A stretch of DNA of 64,000 nt from Deltaproteobacteria bacterium. Lineage in GTDB: Bacteria > Desulfobacterota > Desulfomonilia > UBA1062. Positions 41,986 through 50,938 of this stretch are shown here, in pieces. The position numbers were made by a program, and so were the translations under genes. A model generated the notes under the pieces. That model ran no database searches, was not told where the DNA came from, and was given only the letters and a program-made list of their open reading frames with translations. The stretch's first letter is position 1; every line of letters begins with the position of its first letter. The DNA lies in the NCBI GenBank assembly GCA_029552245.1, contig JAKPDW010000025.1, forward strand, positions 124,001-188,000, written 5' to 3'.

Positions 41986-44160
41986 ATGAACAACCTGACC
42001 TACGAAAAGCACGAGGGCGGCGTCGCCCTGATCACCATAGACTGCAAGGACTCCAAGGTGAACAAGGTCTCGAGCGGGCTGCTCGCCGAGATCTCCAGCC
42101 TCCTGGACGACATGGGTGCAGACAAGGAAATAAGGGCCCTGCTCGTTGTGAGCGGGAAGGACGACAACTTCGTGGTCGGCGCGGACGTGGACGAGCTCAA
42201 CGCCATGAAGACCAGGCAAGAGGTCATAACCTACATCTCGAAGGCGCACGAGGTCCTGCGCCGGATCGAGCAGCTCCCCTTCCCCGTGGTGTGCGCCATC
42301 CACGGGAACTGCCTGGGCGGGGGGCTCGAGCTCGCGCTGGTGGCCGACTACCGCATGGCATCGGACTCCCCCAAGACCATCCTCGGGTTGCCCGAGGTCC
42401 AGCTCGGCCTCATCCCGGCGGCCGGGGGGACGCAGAGGCTCGTGCGACTCATCGGGCTGAGCGAGGCCCTTCCCCTGATGCTTACGGGCAGGAACCTCAG
42501 GCCCAAGAAGGCGCTCAAGCTCGGGCTCGTCGACGAGGTGGTCTCGGCGTACGGGCTCAAGGAGGCGGGCCTGGCGAAGGCGAGACAGCTCGCATCGGGA
42601 GCGAAATCGCCCATGCGGGCCAAGAAGAGGCTCAAGGACAGGGTCCTCGATGCCACGGTCAAGCGCTTCATAGACGAGACGAACGCGGGCAGGCGGATCG
42701 TGTTCAAGAAGGCCAGGGAACAGGTGCTCAGGCAGACCATGGGGCTGTACCCCGCCCCGCTGGCCATCATCGATTCCGTGGAATACGGGCTCGCCAACGG
42801 CATCGACAAGGGGCTCAAGAGAGACATCGAGGTCTTCGCCGATCTCGTGATGGACGACAAGTCGAAGGCCTTCAGGAGCCTGTTCGAAGGCATGACCGCG
42901 CTCAAGAAGAACCCCCTCAAGGACCAGGCGCAAAAAGTGCGGAAACTGGCCGTCTTGGGCGCCGGCCTCATGGGCCACGGCATCGTGTCCGTCTCCACGG
43001 GCATCTGCGATACCGTTCTGCTCAAGGACGTCTCCCTGGACGCCGCGGCCAAGGGCATGAGGGAGGTCTACCGCGGCCTGGACAAGCGAGCGCGGTCGGG
43101 TGCCATCTCCAGGTTCGAGCGCGACCTCCACTACGGGAAGGTGGTGCCCACGGACGACTACTCGCTCTTTCGGAACGTGGACCTGGTGATCGAGGCCGTG
43201 TTCGAGGACCTCGCCCTCAAGCGGAAGGTGCTGGCCGAGGTGGAGGCCGCCGCCTCCGAGAGGACCATCTTCGCGTCGAACACGTCCGCGCTGCCCATCA
43301 CGCTCATCGCAGAGGGCTGCTCGAGGCCGGCCAACGTCATCGGCATGCACTACTTCTCGCCGGTTCCCAAGATGCCCCTCCTCGAGATCATAACGACAGA
43401 GCACACCGCCGACTGGGTCAAGGCGACCGCGCTCGAGTTCGGCATTCAGCAGGGCAAGACGTGCATCGTCGTCAAGGACTGCCCCGGCTTCTACACGACC
43501 AGGATCCTCATCCCCATGCTCAACGAGAGCATGAGGCTCCTCGAGGAGGGGGCGGAGATCAGGGCGGTGGACACGGCCATGCGCAGGTTCGGGTTCCCTG
43601 TCGGCCCGGTCACGCTCGTGGACGAGCTGGGGATCGACGTCGCCGCTCACGTTGCCAAGGGAGAGGTCAAGAAGCTCTTCGAGGCAAGGGGGATCGAGGC
43701 CTCCAACGGGTACACGAAGCTCTTCGAGAAGGGGTTCAAGGGGAGGAAGAACAGGAAGGGCTTCTACGTGTACGACGAGCAGAAGAAGGGCCTGCTCCCG
43801 CTCGGGAGGAAGAAGGGGCCGAAACAGGTCAATACCGAGGTGTACGAGATCCTGGGCGGGCAGAGGAAGGCCTTCGATGAGAGCGAGATCCAGGAGAGGC
43901 TGGCCCTGGCGATGATCAACGAGGCGGCCCTCTGCCTCGAGGAGGGCGTGCTCTCCTGCGCCCGCGACGGGGACATCGGGGCGGTGTTCGGCCTCGGCTT
44001 CCCGCCGTTTACGGGCGGGCCGTTCAGGTACATCGACACCGTGGGGGCGTCGTCGGTGGTGGACAGGTTGAAGCGGCTCGAGGACAGGTTCGGGGCCCTC
44101 TACACGCCGGCGCGGATCCTGCTCGAGGCGGCCGGATCGGGCAAGAAGTTCCGCGGGTAG
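41986..44160 (+). CDS. fadJ: Bifunctional enoyl-CoA hydratase / 3-hydroxyacyl-CoA dehydrogenase (FadJ-like)
   Basis: 724 residues, the multienzyme alpha subunit of beta-oxidation. Hydratase domain (about 1-190): HGNCLGGGLELALVADYRMA and LPEVQLGLIPAAGGTQRL carry the two catalytic Glu. Dehydrogenase domain (about 320-500): NAD loop VLGAGLMGHGIV, NTSALPIT, and catalytic His in MHYFSPVPKMPLLEI. C-terminal helical domains contain GFPPFTGGPFRYID. Works with the thiolase encoded just before it. A hairpin follows 16 bases after the stop. Confidence 0.95.
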   Translation: MNNLTYEKHEGGVALITIDCKDSKVNKVSSGLLAEISSLLDDMGADKEIRALLVVSGKDDNFVVGADVDELNAMKTRQEVITYISKAHEVLRRIEQLPFPVVCAIHGNCLGGGLELALVADYRMASDSPKTILGLPEVQLGLIPAAGGTQRLVRLIGLSEALPLMLTGRNLRPKKALKLGLVDEVVSAYGLKEAGLAKARQLASGAKSPMRAKKRLKDRVLDATVKRFIDETNAGRRIVFKKAREQVLRQTMGLYPAPLAIIDSVEYGLANGIDKGLKRDIEVFADLVMDDKSKAFRSLFEGMTALKKNPLKDQAQKVRKLAVLGAGLMGHGIVSVSTGICDTVLLKDVSLDAAAKGMREVYRGLDKRARSGAISRFERDLHYGKVVPTDDYSLFRNVDLVIEAVFEDLALKRKVLAEVEAAASERTIFASNTSALPITLIAEGCSRPANVIGMHYFSPVPKMPLLEIITTEHTADWVKATALEFGIQQGKTCIVVKDCPGFYTTRILIPMLNESMRLLEEGAEIRAVDTAMRRFGFPVGPVTLVDELGIDVAAHVAKGEVKKLFEARGIEASNGYTKLFEKGFKGRKNRKGFYVYDEQKKGLLPLGRKKGPKQVNTEVYEILGGQRKAFDESEIQERLALAMINEAALCLEEGVLSCARDGDIGAVFGLGFPPFTGGPFRYIDTVGASSVVDRLKRLEDRFGALYTPARILLEAAGSGKKFRG

Positions 44161-44175
44161 TTTGGTGCAGGCGAT

Positions 44176-44199
44176 GCGGGGTGCAGGGATGCACCCCGC
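44176..44199 (+). terminator. Hairpin after the beta-oxidation operon
   Basis: GCGGGGTGCA-GGGA-TGCACCCCGC, a perfect 10-base stem with a 4-base loop just after fadJ. The following CCTTCCT is not a true T-run, so termination may be partial or Rho-assisted. The 250 bases between it and the GntR terminator hold nothing I recognise. Confidence 0.65.
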
Positions 44200-44450
44200 C
44201 CTTCCTATGACATCCTTTCCGGCTTCAACGAGCCGGTGATCTTTTCGCCTCTTTCGGGGGGCGTTTCCGCTTGTGCGACCCTTTCCTCTCCGAGAAGAAC
44301 AATCCACCTCAACAGGCGGGTGACGGGGCGTGCCCGCCTCGAGGGGCGAGGGGTGAACCCGTCGTCAGGTCCGCCCTTGCCGGGGGAGTCGGAAAGGGCG
44401 AAGGGCTGAAGGGATGTGCCGAGGTCATCGCCTGCCGTGCGCCCGGCGGG

Positions 44451-44485
44451 GAAAAACGGCCGCCGTGCTGAGGAACGGCGGCCGT
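44451..44485 (-). terminator. Intrinsic terminator of the GntR gene
   Basis: On the minus strand ACGGCCGCCGT-tcctcagc-ACGGCGGCCGT, a perfect 11-base stem, is followed at once by five T. It lies 27 bases beyond the gntR stop. Confidence 0.9.
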
Positions 44486-44512
44486 GGAAAAAGGAGGGTG
44501 ACAAAATGTTCG

Positions 44513-45274
44513 TCAGGAGGCCTGCATGGCCTTTTTCAACGATCTCTTCAGGTAATCGATGTGTTCCTCCACAGCCCTGCACGCCCGGGACGCGTCTTTG
44601 GATGCGATCCCCTCGACGATCTCGTGGAGCTGGGACACGATGACCCGTGAGCTTCCCTGTATGGTGGAGAGCTTCTTCCTGCTGTAGGGGAAGGCCCCCA
44701 CGAGGATGGTGTTGATGGATCTCCGGATGTGCGCGAACGTGGCGTTTCTGGTCGACGCGAGGATGGTGTCGAAGAATTCGGTGTAGAGCCTGCCCCCCTC
44801 CTCGATGTCGTCGAGCACCCGCTCCGGCCCGATGGCGAGCGCCCTGTCGAGGATCTTCCTGAGCCTCTGCACGTCCCTGGCCGTCGCGTGCGCGCACGCG
44901 AGCCGGACCGCCTCCGAGTCGAGGATCCTCCTGACGCACAAGAGCTCCCAGATCTTCTGCTGGTCGGCGGCGAGGAGATCCTCGATGGTGCTCTTCGGGG
45001 CGTCTTGCGGGATGCGGATGAACTTTCCCCTCCTGCGCCTGGACTCGATGTACCCCCTGGCCTCGAGGAGCTTCATCGCCTCCCTCAGCGAGATGCGGCT
45101 TATGCGGAAACGCATGGTCATCTCGTGCTCCGAGGGGAGACGGTCTCCCGGCTTGAGCCTCCCCTTGCGGATGAGCTCGAGGATCTGCTCCGCGACGAGC
45201 GTGGGTATGGCCGGCGCCTTCTTGATGGGCGATATGAACCTCTTGACGGCCCTCTTTCCCCGGGATCCCTTCAT
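44513..45274 (-). CDS. GntR-family regulator with FCD domain
   Basis: 253 residues. Winged HTH (about 22-90): EQILELIRKGRLKPGDRLPSE, ISRISLREAMKLLEARGYIE. FCD ligand domain (about 100-240) of FadR/LldR type, with metal-site-like residues in CAHATARDV and EEHIDYLKRSL. The position next to the beta-oxidation operon suggests that it senses an acyl-CoA or organic acid and represses that operon. The ATG lacks a Shine-Dalgarno sequence and sits 12 bases from a candidate operator, suggesting a near-leaderless, self-repressed transcript. Confidence 0.92.
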   Translation of the reverse strand: MKGSRGKRAVKRFISPIKKAPAIPTLVAEQILELIRKGRLKPGDRLPSEHEMTMRFRISRISLREAMKLLEARGYIESRRRRGKFIRIPQDAPKSTIEDLLAADQQKIWELLCVRRILDSEAVRLACAHATARDVQRLRKILDRALAIGPERVLDDIEEGGRLYTEFFDTILASTRNATFAHIRRSINTILVGAFPYSRKKLSTIQGSSRVIVSQLHEIVEGIASKDASRACRAVEEHIDYLKRSLKKAMQAS

Positions 45275-45828
45275 AGTCTTATTGACATACTAAAATACAA
45301 AGCGGGGAAAGAATCAACAGGAAAAGGGGCGGACTTTGGGGGCGTGAAGGGCCGGGTTCAACGCTCGGATCGCGCCGCTGCACGAGAGGGCCGACGGGCC
45401 GAGGAATATCGCAGGCTCGGCCTTGACGGATCGCCCCGCCGCAGGAGCGGGCCGACGTCTCGGCCGCCCACGGGCCCGCGCCCCCCTTCTCGAACCTCCC
45501 CCCGGCATGTCCTTTGCCACGGGCATGCACGGGCGTGGGCTCACTTTCGATGGCGATGGTGACGATGGCGGTTGCCACGGCTCGACAACGCGAAAGGGGG
45601 ATGTGGCGTGGAGACCGGCGCCCGGCTGCCCCTTTTCTCTCCCCGGGCCTGCGTGAACGAGAGGTGGGCTTGCGTCCGTTCTAGGACGGTCCCGGCCGTG
45701 GCGGCACGGGAAAAGAGGGGCAGGGCGGTCTCGTGCGGTATCGGGGTCGGCCTGGGGGTGAGGGCGTCTCAAGGGGGCCGTTCCGCCCTGTCTCCTCGTG
45801 GGGGGGCGTGAGGCCCCTCGCCGCTGCA
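45275..45828. other. Non-coding region between gntR and the S1-domain gene
   Basis: About 550 bases. Apart from the gntR promoter/operator at its left end I see no gene, RNA motif or repeat. Confidence 0.5.
45287..45298. promoter_or_regulatory. Operator-like site at the gntR promoter
   Basis: Minus strand GTATTTTAGTAT, resembling GTATTGTAATAC at the beta-oxidation promoter. It overlaps a possible -10 (TTTAGT, 45289-45294) spaced 17 bases from TTGATT (45312-45317). Fits negative autoregulation. Confidence 0.45.
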
Positions 45829-47277
45829 TCAGTCCTTTTTCTTGCCCTTTTCGAGCGCGGTCAAGAGCTTGTCGCCGAGGGTCCCGAGCCTGCCCTGGGG
45901 CTGTGTGGAGAAAGGCCTCCAGTCACCCTCCTCGCAGGTGTCGGCGGGTGAGAGGGAGATCCTCCTTTTCTCCATGTCCACCCTCTCTATGGTCACGGTG
46001 ACCGGGTCGCCCTCGCGGAGTTTGTCCACGCTCGATGCGAGGGCAGAGCGGTCGATCACGGACCTGGGAAGGAGACCCGTGACCCCGGGCTCGATCCTCA
46101 CGAACACGCCGAACCGCTCCTTCTTCTCGACCACGCCCTCGACCACGCGCCCCACCGGGTATCTCCGGTCGAGCTCGATCCACGGGTCCCCCTCGGCCTC
46201 CTTCATGGACAAGGAGATCCTTCGCTGTTCGGGCTGTATTTCCTTGATCATCACGTCCACCTCGTCACCTGCCTTCACGAGGTCCGACGGTCTCTTCACC
46301 CGCGTGGTGTAACTCATCTCGGACACGTGGACGAGCCCCTCGACGCCGGGCGCTATCTCGACGAACACGCCGAAGTCCGCCGTCCTTGTGACCCTGCCGC
46401 GAAGTTTCTGCATGGGCCTGAACCTCTCGGTGACCGTGTTCCACGGGTCCTCGCCCACCTGTTTCATGGACAGCGAGATCTTCCTGCGGCCGGTGTTCGG
46501 GTCCGCTTCCACGGCCAGGACCTTCACCGCCACCCTCTCGCCCACGGCCACGATGTCCTCGGGCGCCAGGATGCGAGACCAGCTCATCTCCGACACGTGC
46601 ACCATCCCTTCCACGTCGGGACCGAGTTCCACCACGGCGCCGAACGGCATGAGCTTCTTCACGGTTCCGCTCAGGATATCGCCCTCGCCGAGGGATGCGA
46701 AAAACGTCGATTGCGCCTCCTCGCGCTCCCTCGCGAGGAGGGATCTCCTGGACAGGACGATGTCGGGCTCGTCCTCGTCGAGCTCCGAGACCAGGAACCG
46801 GTAGGTCTGGCCGACGTGGACAGACGGGTCCTCGACTCGGGCGAGGTCCATCTGGCTGAAGGGGCAGAAGGCCCTGTGCCCGAGGGTCTCGACCCGGTAC
46901 CCCCCCTTGACGACCTCGAGGACCTTCCCCTCCACCGGGGCGCCCTTCTCTTTGGCCTCCCTGAGGAGGCTGAGCCCGCCGATGCCGGCTAACGCCCTGC
47001 TCAACCTGATCTCCTGCCCCCTCTTGGACTGGACGAAGACGTCGATGACATCCCCTTCCTGGTAAGGCAGGGTTCCATCCTCGAGCTCGAGCTCCTTGCG
47101 GTCTATGATGCCGTCCAGCTTGGTCCCGGTGTCCACGAAGACGTGCTCCCTGCCGATCGATATGATCCTGGCCGCGACGCGGTCCCCGATCTCGGGTGTC
47201 CTCCGAGGCTTCCGGTCGTACTCCTCGAGCAGCTCCGCCATGGATCCCGGTTCTTGAGGCTTGTGTTCTTCGGTCAT
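45829..47277 (-). CDS. rpsA: S1 RNA-binding domain protein (ribosomal protein S1-like)
   Basis: 482 residues with five S1/OB domains at about 29-95, 112-180, 197-269, 287-358 and 375-443. Repeats 3 and 4 are best conserved: GTVKKLMPFGAVVELGPDVE and GRVTRTADFGVFVEIAPGVE, each followed by GLVHVSEMS-type and RRKISLSMK-type strands. Binds mRNA and aids translation initiation. Proteobacterial S1 usually has six domains, so this may be a shorter S1 or a paralogue. A promoter lies about 30 bases upstream. Confidence 0.88.
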   Translation of the reverse strand: MTEEHKPQEPGSMAELLEEYDRKPRRTPEIGDRVAARIISIGREHVFVDTGTKLDGIIDRKELELEDGTLPYQEGDVIDVFVQSKRGQEIRLSRALAGIGGLSLLREAKEKGAPVEGKVLEVVKGGYRVETLGHRAFCPFSQMDLARVEDPSVHVGQTYRFLVSELDEDEPDIVLSRRSLLAREREEAQSTFFASLGEGDILSGTVKKLMPFGAVVELGPDVEGMVHVSEMSWSRILAPEDIVAVGERVAVKVLAVEADPNTGRRKISLSMKQVGEDPWNTVTERFRPMQKLRGRVTRTADFGVFVEIAPGVEGLVHVSEMSYTTRVKRPSDLVKAGDEVDVMIKEIQPEQRRISLSMKEAEGDPWIELDRRYPVGRVVEGVVEKKERFGVFVRIEPGVTGLLPRSVIDRSALASSVDKLREGDPVTVTIERVDMEKRRISLSPADTCEEGDWRPFSTQPQGRLGTLGDKLLTALEKGKKKD

Positions 47278-47309
47278 GGATGGTCCCTCTCTGCGTGCGG
47301 TAGATGGAG

Positions 47310-47338
47310 GCTATACTTGAATTACCCCGGATAGTAAA
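47310..47338 (-). promoter_or_regulatory. Promoter of the S1-domain gene
   Basis: Minus strand TTTACT (47333-47338), 17 bases, TATAGC (47310-47315); leader about 25 bases with GAGAGGG as ribosome site. Confidence 0.55.
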
Positions 47339-47351
47339 CGGAAAAGTTGGC

Positions 47352-48269
47352 TCAAGAGATGAGGAGCCACCTGTACTCGCGCACGTGGTCCAAGAACTCT
47401 CCTATGAGCGCCTGTTCCTCGGTGGAGCATGCCTTTGCGGTGAAGATGAAGCGCCAGGATGGTCTGGGTTCGAGCCCGAGCACCTCGATGAGGGGGCCCG
47501 TGTGCACCGTCCTGCCGTGCGAGCGCGCGACCTTTTCGAGATGCGAGAAGCGCACCGTGTACTCGTCGTGGCCTGACAAGGGGATCCTCCTGGGAAAGGA
47601 GTCCACGGCCAGCCCGGTTGCGAGGTACGGCATGGAGGCCGGCACGACGGGGTCGCTCGAGTGCTCGCTCAAGAAGACCGCGCCGGATAGCACGCAGAGT
47701 TCTTCCACGAGCCTCACCGCGCCGAGGTTGAAGGCGAAGGGGCCTGACGTTGGGGTCTCGAGGCCGTACTTCTCGACGATGGACGAGAGGTCGCCGGGCA
47801 TCGCGGATGCGTCGACACCCACGATGGTGTCGAGGTCCCCCGCCACCTCGTTGACGATCACCAGGTCGAAGGCGCCACCCCTGAACGGGAGCTCGTGTAT
47901 GTCGGCCATCACGTGGAGCGCCCTCGGCGAGACACCGGAGAGCCTCTCTCGCTGCCTTGTTACCAGTCGGGGCGAGAGGTCCGCCATGAACGCGCGTCCC
48001 ACGACATCCCCATGGTGCCGGAGCAGCCCTTCCATGAGCGAACCGTACCCGCACCCCAGCTCGAGGACCCTGCAGCCAGGCGCCAACAAGCCCTTTGAGC
48101 GGAGGAAATCCCCGACGAGCGCGCCGTAGGGCCGGGTGATCCCCAGGGCCCTGGCCGTGGGGGTGCCCGGGTGGGCGAGCGTCTCGCATACCGTGCATTC
48201 GGTCATGAGGTCGACCGGGAAGCGGGCGTGATAGGTTTTCGTCGAGTTCAGGTGCATAAACAGGGACAT
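47352..48269 (-). CDS. SAM-dependent methyltransferase
   Basis: 305 residues. Class I methyltransferase fold: motif I VLELGCGYGSLMEGLL (about 68-83), then MADLSPRLV, ADIHELPFRGGAFDLVIVNEV as motifs II-IV. A Cys pair near the N-terminus (CTVC) and the C-terminal half (about 190-305) are not assigned. The acceptor is unknown. It is divergent from the Do-type protease. Confidence 0.82.
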   Translation of the reverse strand: MSLFMHLNSTKTYHARFPVDLMTECTVCETLAHPGTPTARALGITRPYGALVGDFLRSKGLLAPGCRVLELGCGYGSLMEGLLRHHGDVVGRAFMADLSPRLVTRQRERLSGVSPRALHVMADIHELPFRGGAFDLVIVNEVAGDLDTIVGVDASAMPGDLSSIVEKYGLETPTSGPFAFNLGAVRLVEELCVLSGAVFLSEHSSDPVVPASMPYLATGLAVDSFPRRIPLSGHDEYTVRFSHLEKVARSHGRTVHTGPLIEVLGLEPRPSWRFIFTAKACSTEEQALIGEFLDHVREYRWLLIS

Positions 48270-48425
48270 CTACCACGATCGCGGTGGTTCGCTCAAGCTC
48301 ATGGGGGCAGCCCCGGTGACGGGCCGATGCGGCGAAGCATGCCCGCCTTGGTGCGGCGGGACGTGTGCGTCGCGCGGCCGGCTTCAGCCCCCGAAGACGG
48401 TAAAAGACGGGAAAGGGTGCCTTCG

Positions 48426-48454
48426 TTGAAGGAACCCTCGTTCTGTGTTATGAG
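48426..48454 (+). promoter_or_regulatory. Possible promoter of the Do-type protease gene
   Basis: TTGAAG (48426-48431), 17 bases, TATGAG (48449-48454), then AAAGGAGAGGGG as ribosome site before ATG 48477. The moderate match could also be read by an alternative sigma factor. Confidence 0.4.
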
Positions 48455-48476
48455 CCCCTGAGAAAGGAGAGGGGAC

Positions 48477-49865
48477 ATGGAAAAGATGAGAAGAGCGTGC
48501 AGCGTCTTTGTCGTCACGGCGGTTCTCTTGGCGCTTGCGGGCGCGCGTGAGGCCGGGGCTGCTCTCCCGGCGGACAGCCTCTGGGTGGCGGATGTCGCCG
48601 AGAGGGTGCTCCCGTCGGTGGTGAACATCTCCTCCGTCAAGACGGTGACCCAGCAGTCACCCCTGTTCATGGACCCCTTTTTCAGGGAGTTCTTCGGACA
48701 GGCCATACCCAAGGAACGCGTCGAGCGTGCGCTCGGTTCCGGGGTCATCGTCTCCGGCGACGGGTACATCATCACCAACAATCACGTGGTGGGCGGGGCC
48801 GACAGGGTCGAGGTGCGCCTTTCCGACGGGAGGGTGTTCCAGGCCACCATCGTGGGCACCGACCCCAAGAGCGACGTCGCCGTGATCAAGATAAACAAGA
48901 CCGGCCTGCCCGCGATCAAGATCGGCGACTCGTCGAGACTGAGGATCGGCGAGTTCGTGCTCGCGGTCGGCAACCCCTACGGACTCGAGCAGACGGTGAC
49001 CCTCGGTATCGTCAGCGCCTTGGGCAGATCCGGTCTGGGCATAACCGACTACGAGAACTTCATCCAGACCGATGCGGCCATCAACCCCGGCAACTCCGGA
49101 GGCGCGCTCGTGAACATGAAGGGCGAGCTCGTGGGCATCAACACGGCGATCCTGTCGCGTACGGGCGGCAGCGTGGGCATCGGCTTCGCGATCCCGGTGA
49201 ACCTCGCCATGAGCATCAAGAAGAGTATCGAGAAGTATGGCAAGGTGCTCAGGGGGTGGCTCGGCGTGACGGTGCAGGAACTCACGCCCGAGCTCGCCCA
49301 GTCCCTCGGGTTGGCGACGGTGAAGGGGGCCCTCGTCAACGACGTGCAGAAGGGTTCCCCGGCCGACAAGTCGGGCCTCAAGCGCGGGGACGTGATCGTG
49401 GCCATCGACGGCCAGCCCGTGAACAACACTGCATCCATGAGGTTCCTCGTCTCGGAGGCCCTGCCCGGAACGACGGTGAGGGTGAAGGTGGTCCGTGAAG
49501 GCAGGGAGACCACGGTGCCGGTCGAGGTGGGAGACCTCTCGGCGGCAAAAGAACCCGAGCACAAGATCCTCGTCACGGACAACAAGTTCTTAGGGGGGGC
49601 TACCGTGGCCGAGCTCACGCCGGGCCTGAGGGAGGACATGCGCATTGACCCCAAGGTCCAGGGGGTCGTGGTGACGGGGGTGGCGTCGAACTCGGAGGCC
49701 GCCGGCACGGGGCTGCGCCCTGGAGATGTGGTCCTCTCGATCAACGGGAAGCCCACCAGGACGATCGACGACTTCAAGAGGGTCGTTGCCGGGCTCAAGG
49801 GCATGAAGATGAGCATAAGCTTGTACAGGCAGGGCGCGGTCATGAACCTGACCATCATCCGCTAG
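48477..49865 (+). CDS. degP: Do-family serine endoprotease (DegP/HtrA)
   Basis: 462 residues, periplasmic protein quality control. Signal peptide (about 1-29). Catalytic triad H103 (ITNNHVV), D133 (DPKSDVAVI) and S207 (NPGNSGGAL). Two PDZ domains (about 255-345 and 365-455), containing GWLGVTVQEL and GLRPGDVVLSINGKP. Order and length match DegQ/DegP rather than DegS. ATG has AAAGGAG upstream; dtd follows by 16 bases. Confidence 0.95.
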   Translation: MEKMRRACSVFVVTAVLLALAGAREAGAALPADSLWVADVAERVLPSVVNISSVKTVTQQSPLFMDPFFREFFGQAIPKERVERALGSGVIVSGDGYIITNNHVVGGADRVEVRLSDGRVFQATIVGTDPKSDVAVIKINKTGLPAIKIGDSSRLRIGEFVLAVGNPYGLEQTVTLGIVSALGRSGLGITDYENFIQTDAAINPGNSGGALVNMKGELVGINTAILSRTGGSVGIGFAIPVNLAMSIKKSIEKYGKVLRGWLGVTVQELTPELAQSLGLATVKGALVNDVQKGSPADKSGLKRGDVIVAIDGQPVNNTASMRFLVSEALPGTTVRVKVVREGRETTVPVEVGDLSAAKEPEHKILVTDNKFLGGATVAELTPGLREDMRIDPKVQGVVVTGVASNSEAAGTGLRPGDVVLSINGKPTRTIDDFKRVVAGLKGMKMSISLYRQGAVMNLTIIR

Positions 49866-49881
49866 GTCGTCCGGGGGGCGT

Positions 49882-50334
49882 GTGAGGACGGTGGTCCAGA
49901 GGGTGAGCAGGGCCAGTGTGAAGACCTCCGGCGTGCAGGTCTGCTCCATCGACAAGGGGCTGTGCTGCCTGGTGGGAGTGGAGAAAGGCGACGGCGAGGG
50001 GGACCTCGACTACACGGCGCGAAAGATCGTGGGCCTCAGGATCTTCGAGGACGAGGAGGGCGCCATGAACCTCGACGTGCAAACCACAGGCGGCGACATC
50101 CTCCTCGTGTCCCAGTTCACCCTGCTGGCGGACGCCCGCAAGGGGAGGCGGCCGTCTTTTGCGGACGCGGAGGACGGCGCACAGGCCAGGGAGCTCTTCG
50201 ATGCCCTCGTGGCCAAGGTTCGCGGGATCTTTCCCGGCAGGGTGGAGACCGGCGTGTTCGGGGCCATGATGGAAGTGGACATCGTGAACAACGGGCCGGT
50301 GACCATCCTGCTCGACAGCAGGAGACGGTTCTGA
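49882..50334 (+). CDS. dtd: D-aminoacyl-tRNA deacylase
   Basis: 150 residues. Hydrolyses D-aminoacyl-tRNAs mischarged on tRNA. Diagnostic active-site motifs: VSQFTLLADARKGRRPSF and the Gly-cisPro motif position NNGPVTILLDS. GTG start at 49882 with GGGGGGCG before it. Confidence 0.95.
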   Translation: MRTVVQRVSRASVKTSGVQVCSIDKGLCCLVGVEKGDGEGDLDYTARKIVGLRIFEDEEGAMNLDVQTTGGDILLVSQFTLLADARKGRRPSFADAEDGAQARELFDALVAKVRGIFPGRVETGVFGAMMEVDIVNNGPVTILLDSRRRF

Positions 50335-50493
50335 GCCCTGACCCTCAACGCCGGCGGGTTTCTTCCCTCGTCCATGCGAGCGGCGATGCGGGCCTTCTTT
50401 CCCGGCCGGGCGCCGTCGCTCACCCCCGGCGTCAACCGGCCGTCGAGGCCGCGAGGTCTCGGGGGGCCGGGGTGAAAAGCACCGCCACCCCGC

Positions 50494-50844
50494 TCAGCCG
50501 AGGATGTCTCGTATGCGCTCGATGAGTTTCGACTCGGGCATGGCGCCCACGATGTCTCCCACCTTGGCGCCGTTCTTGAAGACGAGGAGATTCGGTATCG
50601 ACCTGATGCCGAACCTCTGGGCGGTGCCTGGGTTCTTGTCCACGTCCAGCTTGGCGAAGACGATCTCCCCCTTGTGCTTTCTCGCGAGGTTCTCGAGGAT
50701 GGGGCCCAGCATCTTGCACGGCCCGCACCACTGTGCCCAGCAGTCGACCACGAGGATGGGGTAGGCCGCTATGGCACCGTCCAGGTTCTGATCGGTCACC
50801 TCGATGGGGTGATCGGGGTCCTTCACGAAGGTATCGTCCGCCAT
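50494..50844 (-). CDS. trxA: Thioredoxin
   Basis: 116 residues. Cytoplasmic disulfide reductase; active site WCGPC within CWAQWCGPCKMLGP, then KLDVDKNPGTAQRFGIRSIP with the cis-Pro. ATG 50844 preferred, with AGGAGG six bases upstream; the ATG at 50850 abuts that site. trxB lies upstream on the same strand, so donor and reductase are co-expressed. Confidence 0.96.
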   Translation of the reverse strand: MADDTFVKDPDHPIEVTDQNLDGAIAAYPILVVDCWAQWCGPCKMLGPILENLARKHKGEIVFAKLDVDKNPGTAQRFGIRSIPNLLVFKNGAKVGDIVGAMPESKLIERIRDILG

Positions 50845-50938
50845 GTCCATCCTCCTGTATATCTGGCTCTTGTCCCGTACGACCCGCCCGCCCGGATCAC
50901 TGAGCGCGCCCCGAGACGGGAAGGTGTGCACAACCGGC

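Noticed and set aside
40609-44307. 1232-codon open frame on the minus strand
   Set aside because: It covers thiolase and FadJ-like genes in antisense; composition is typical of a GC-rich shadow frame and there is no domain likeness.
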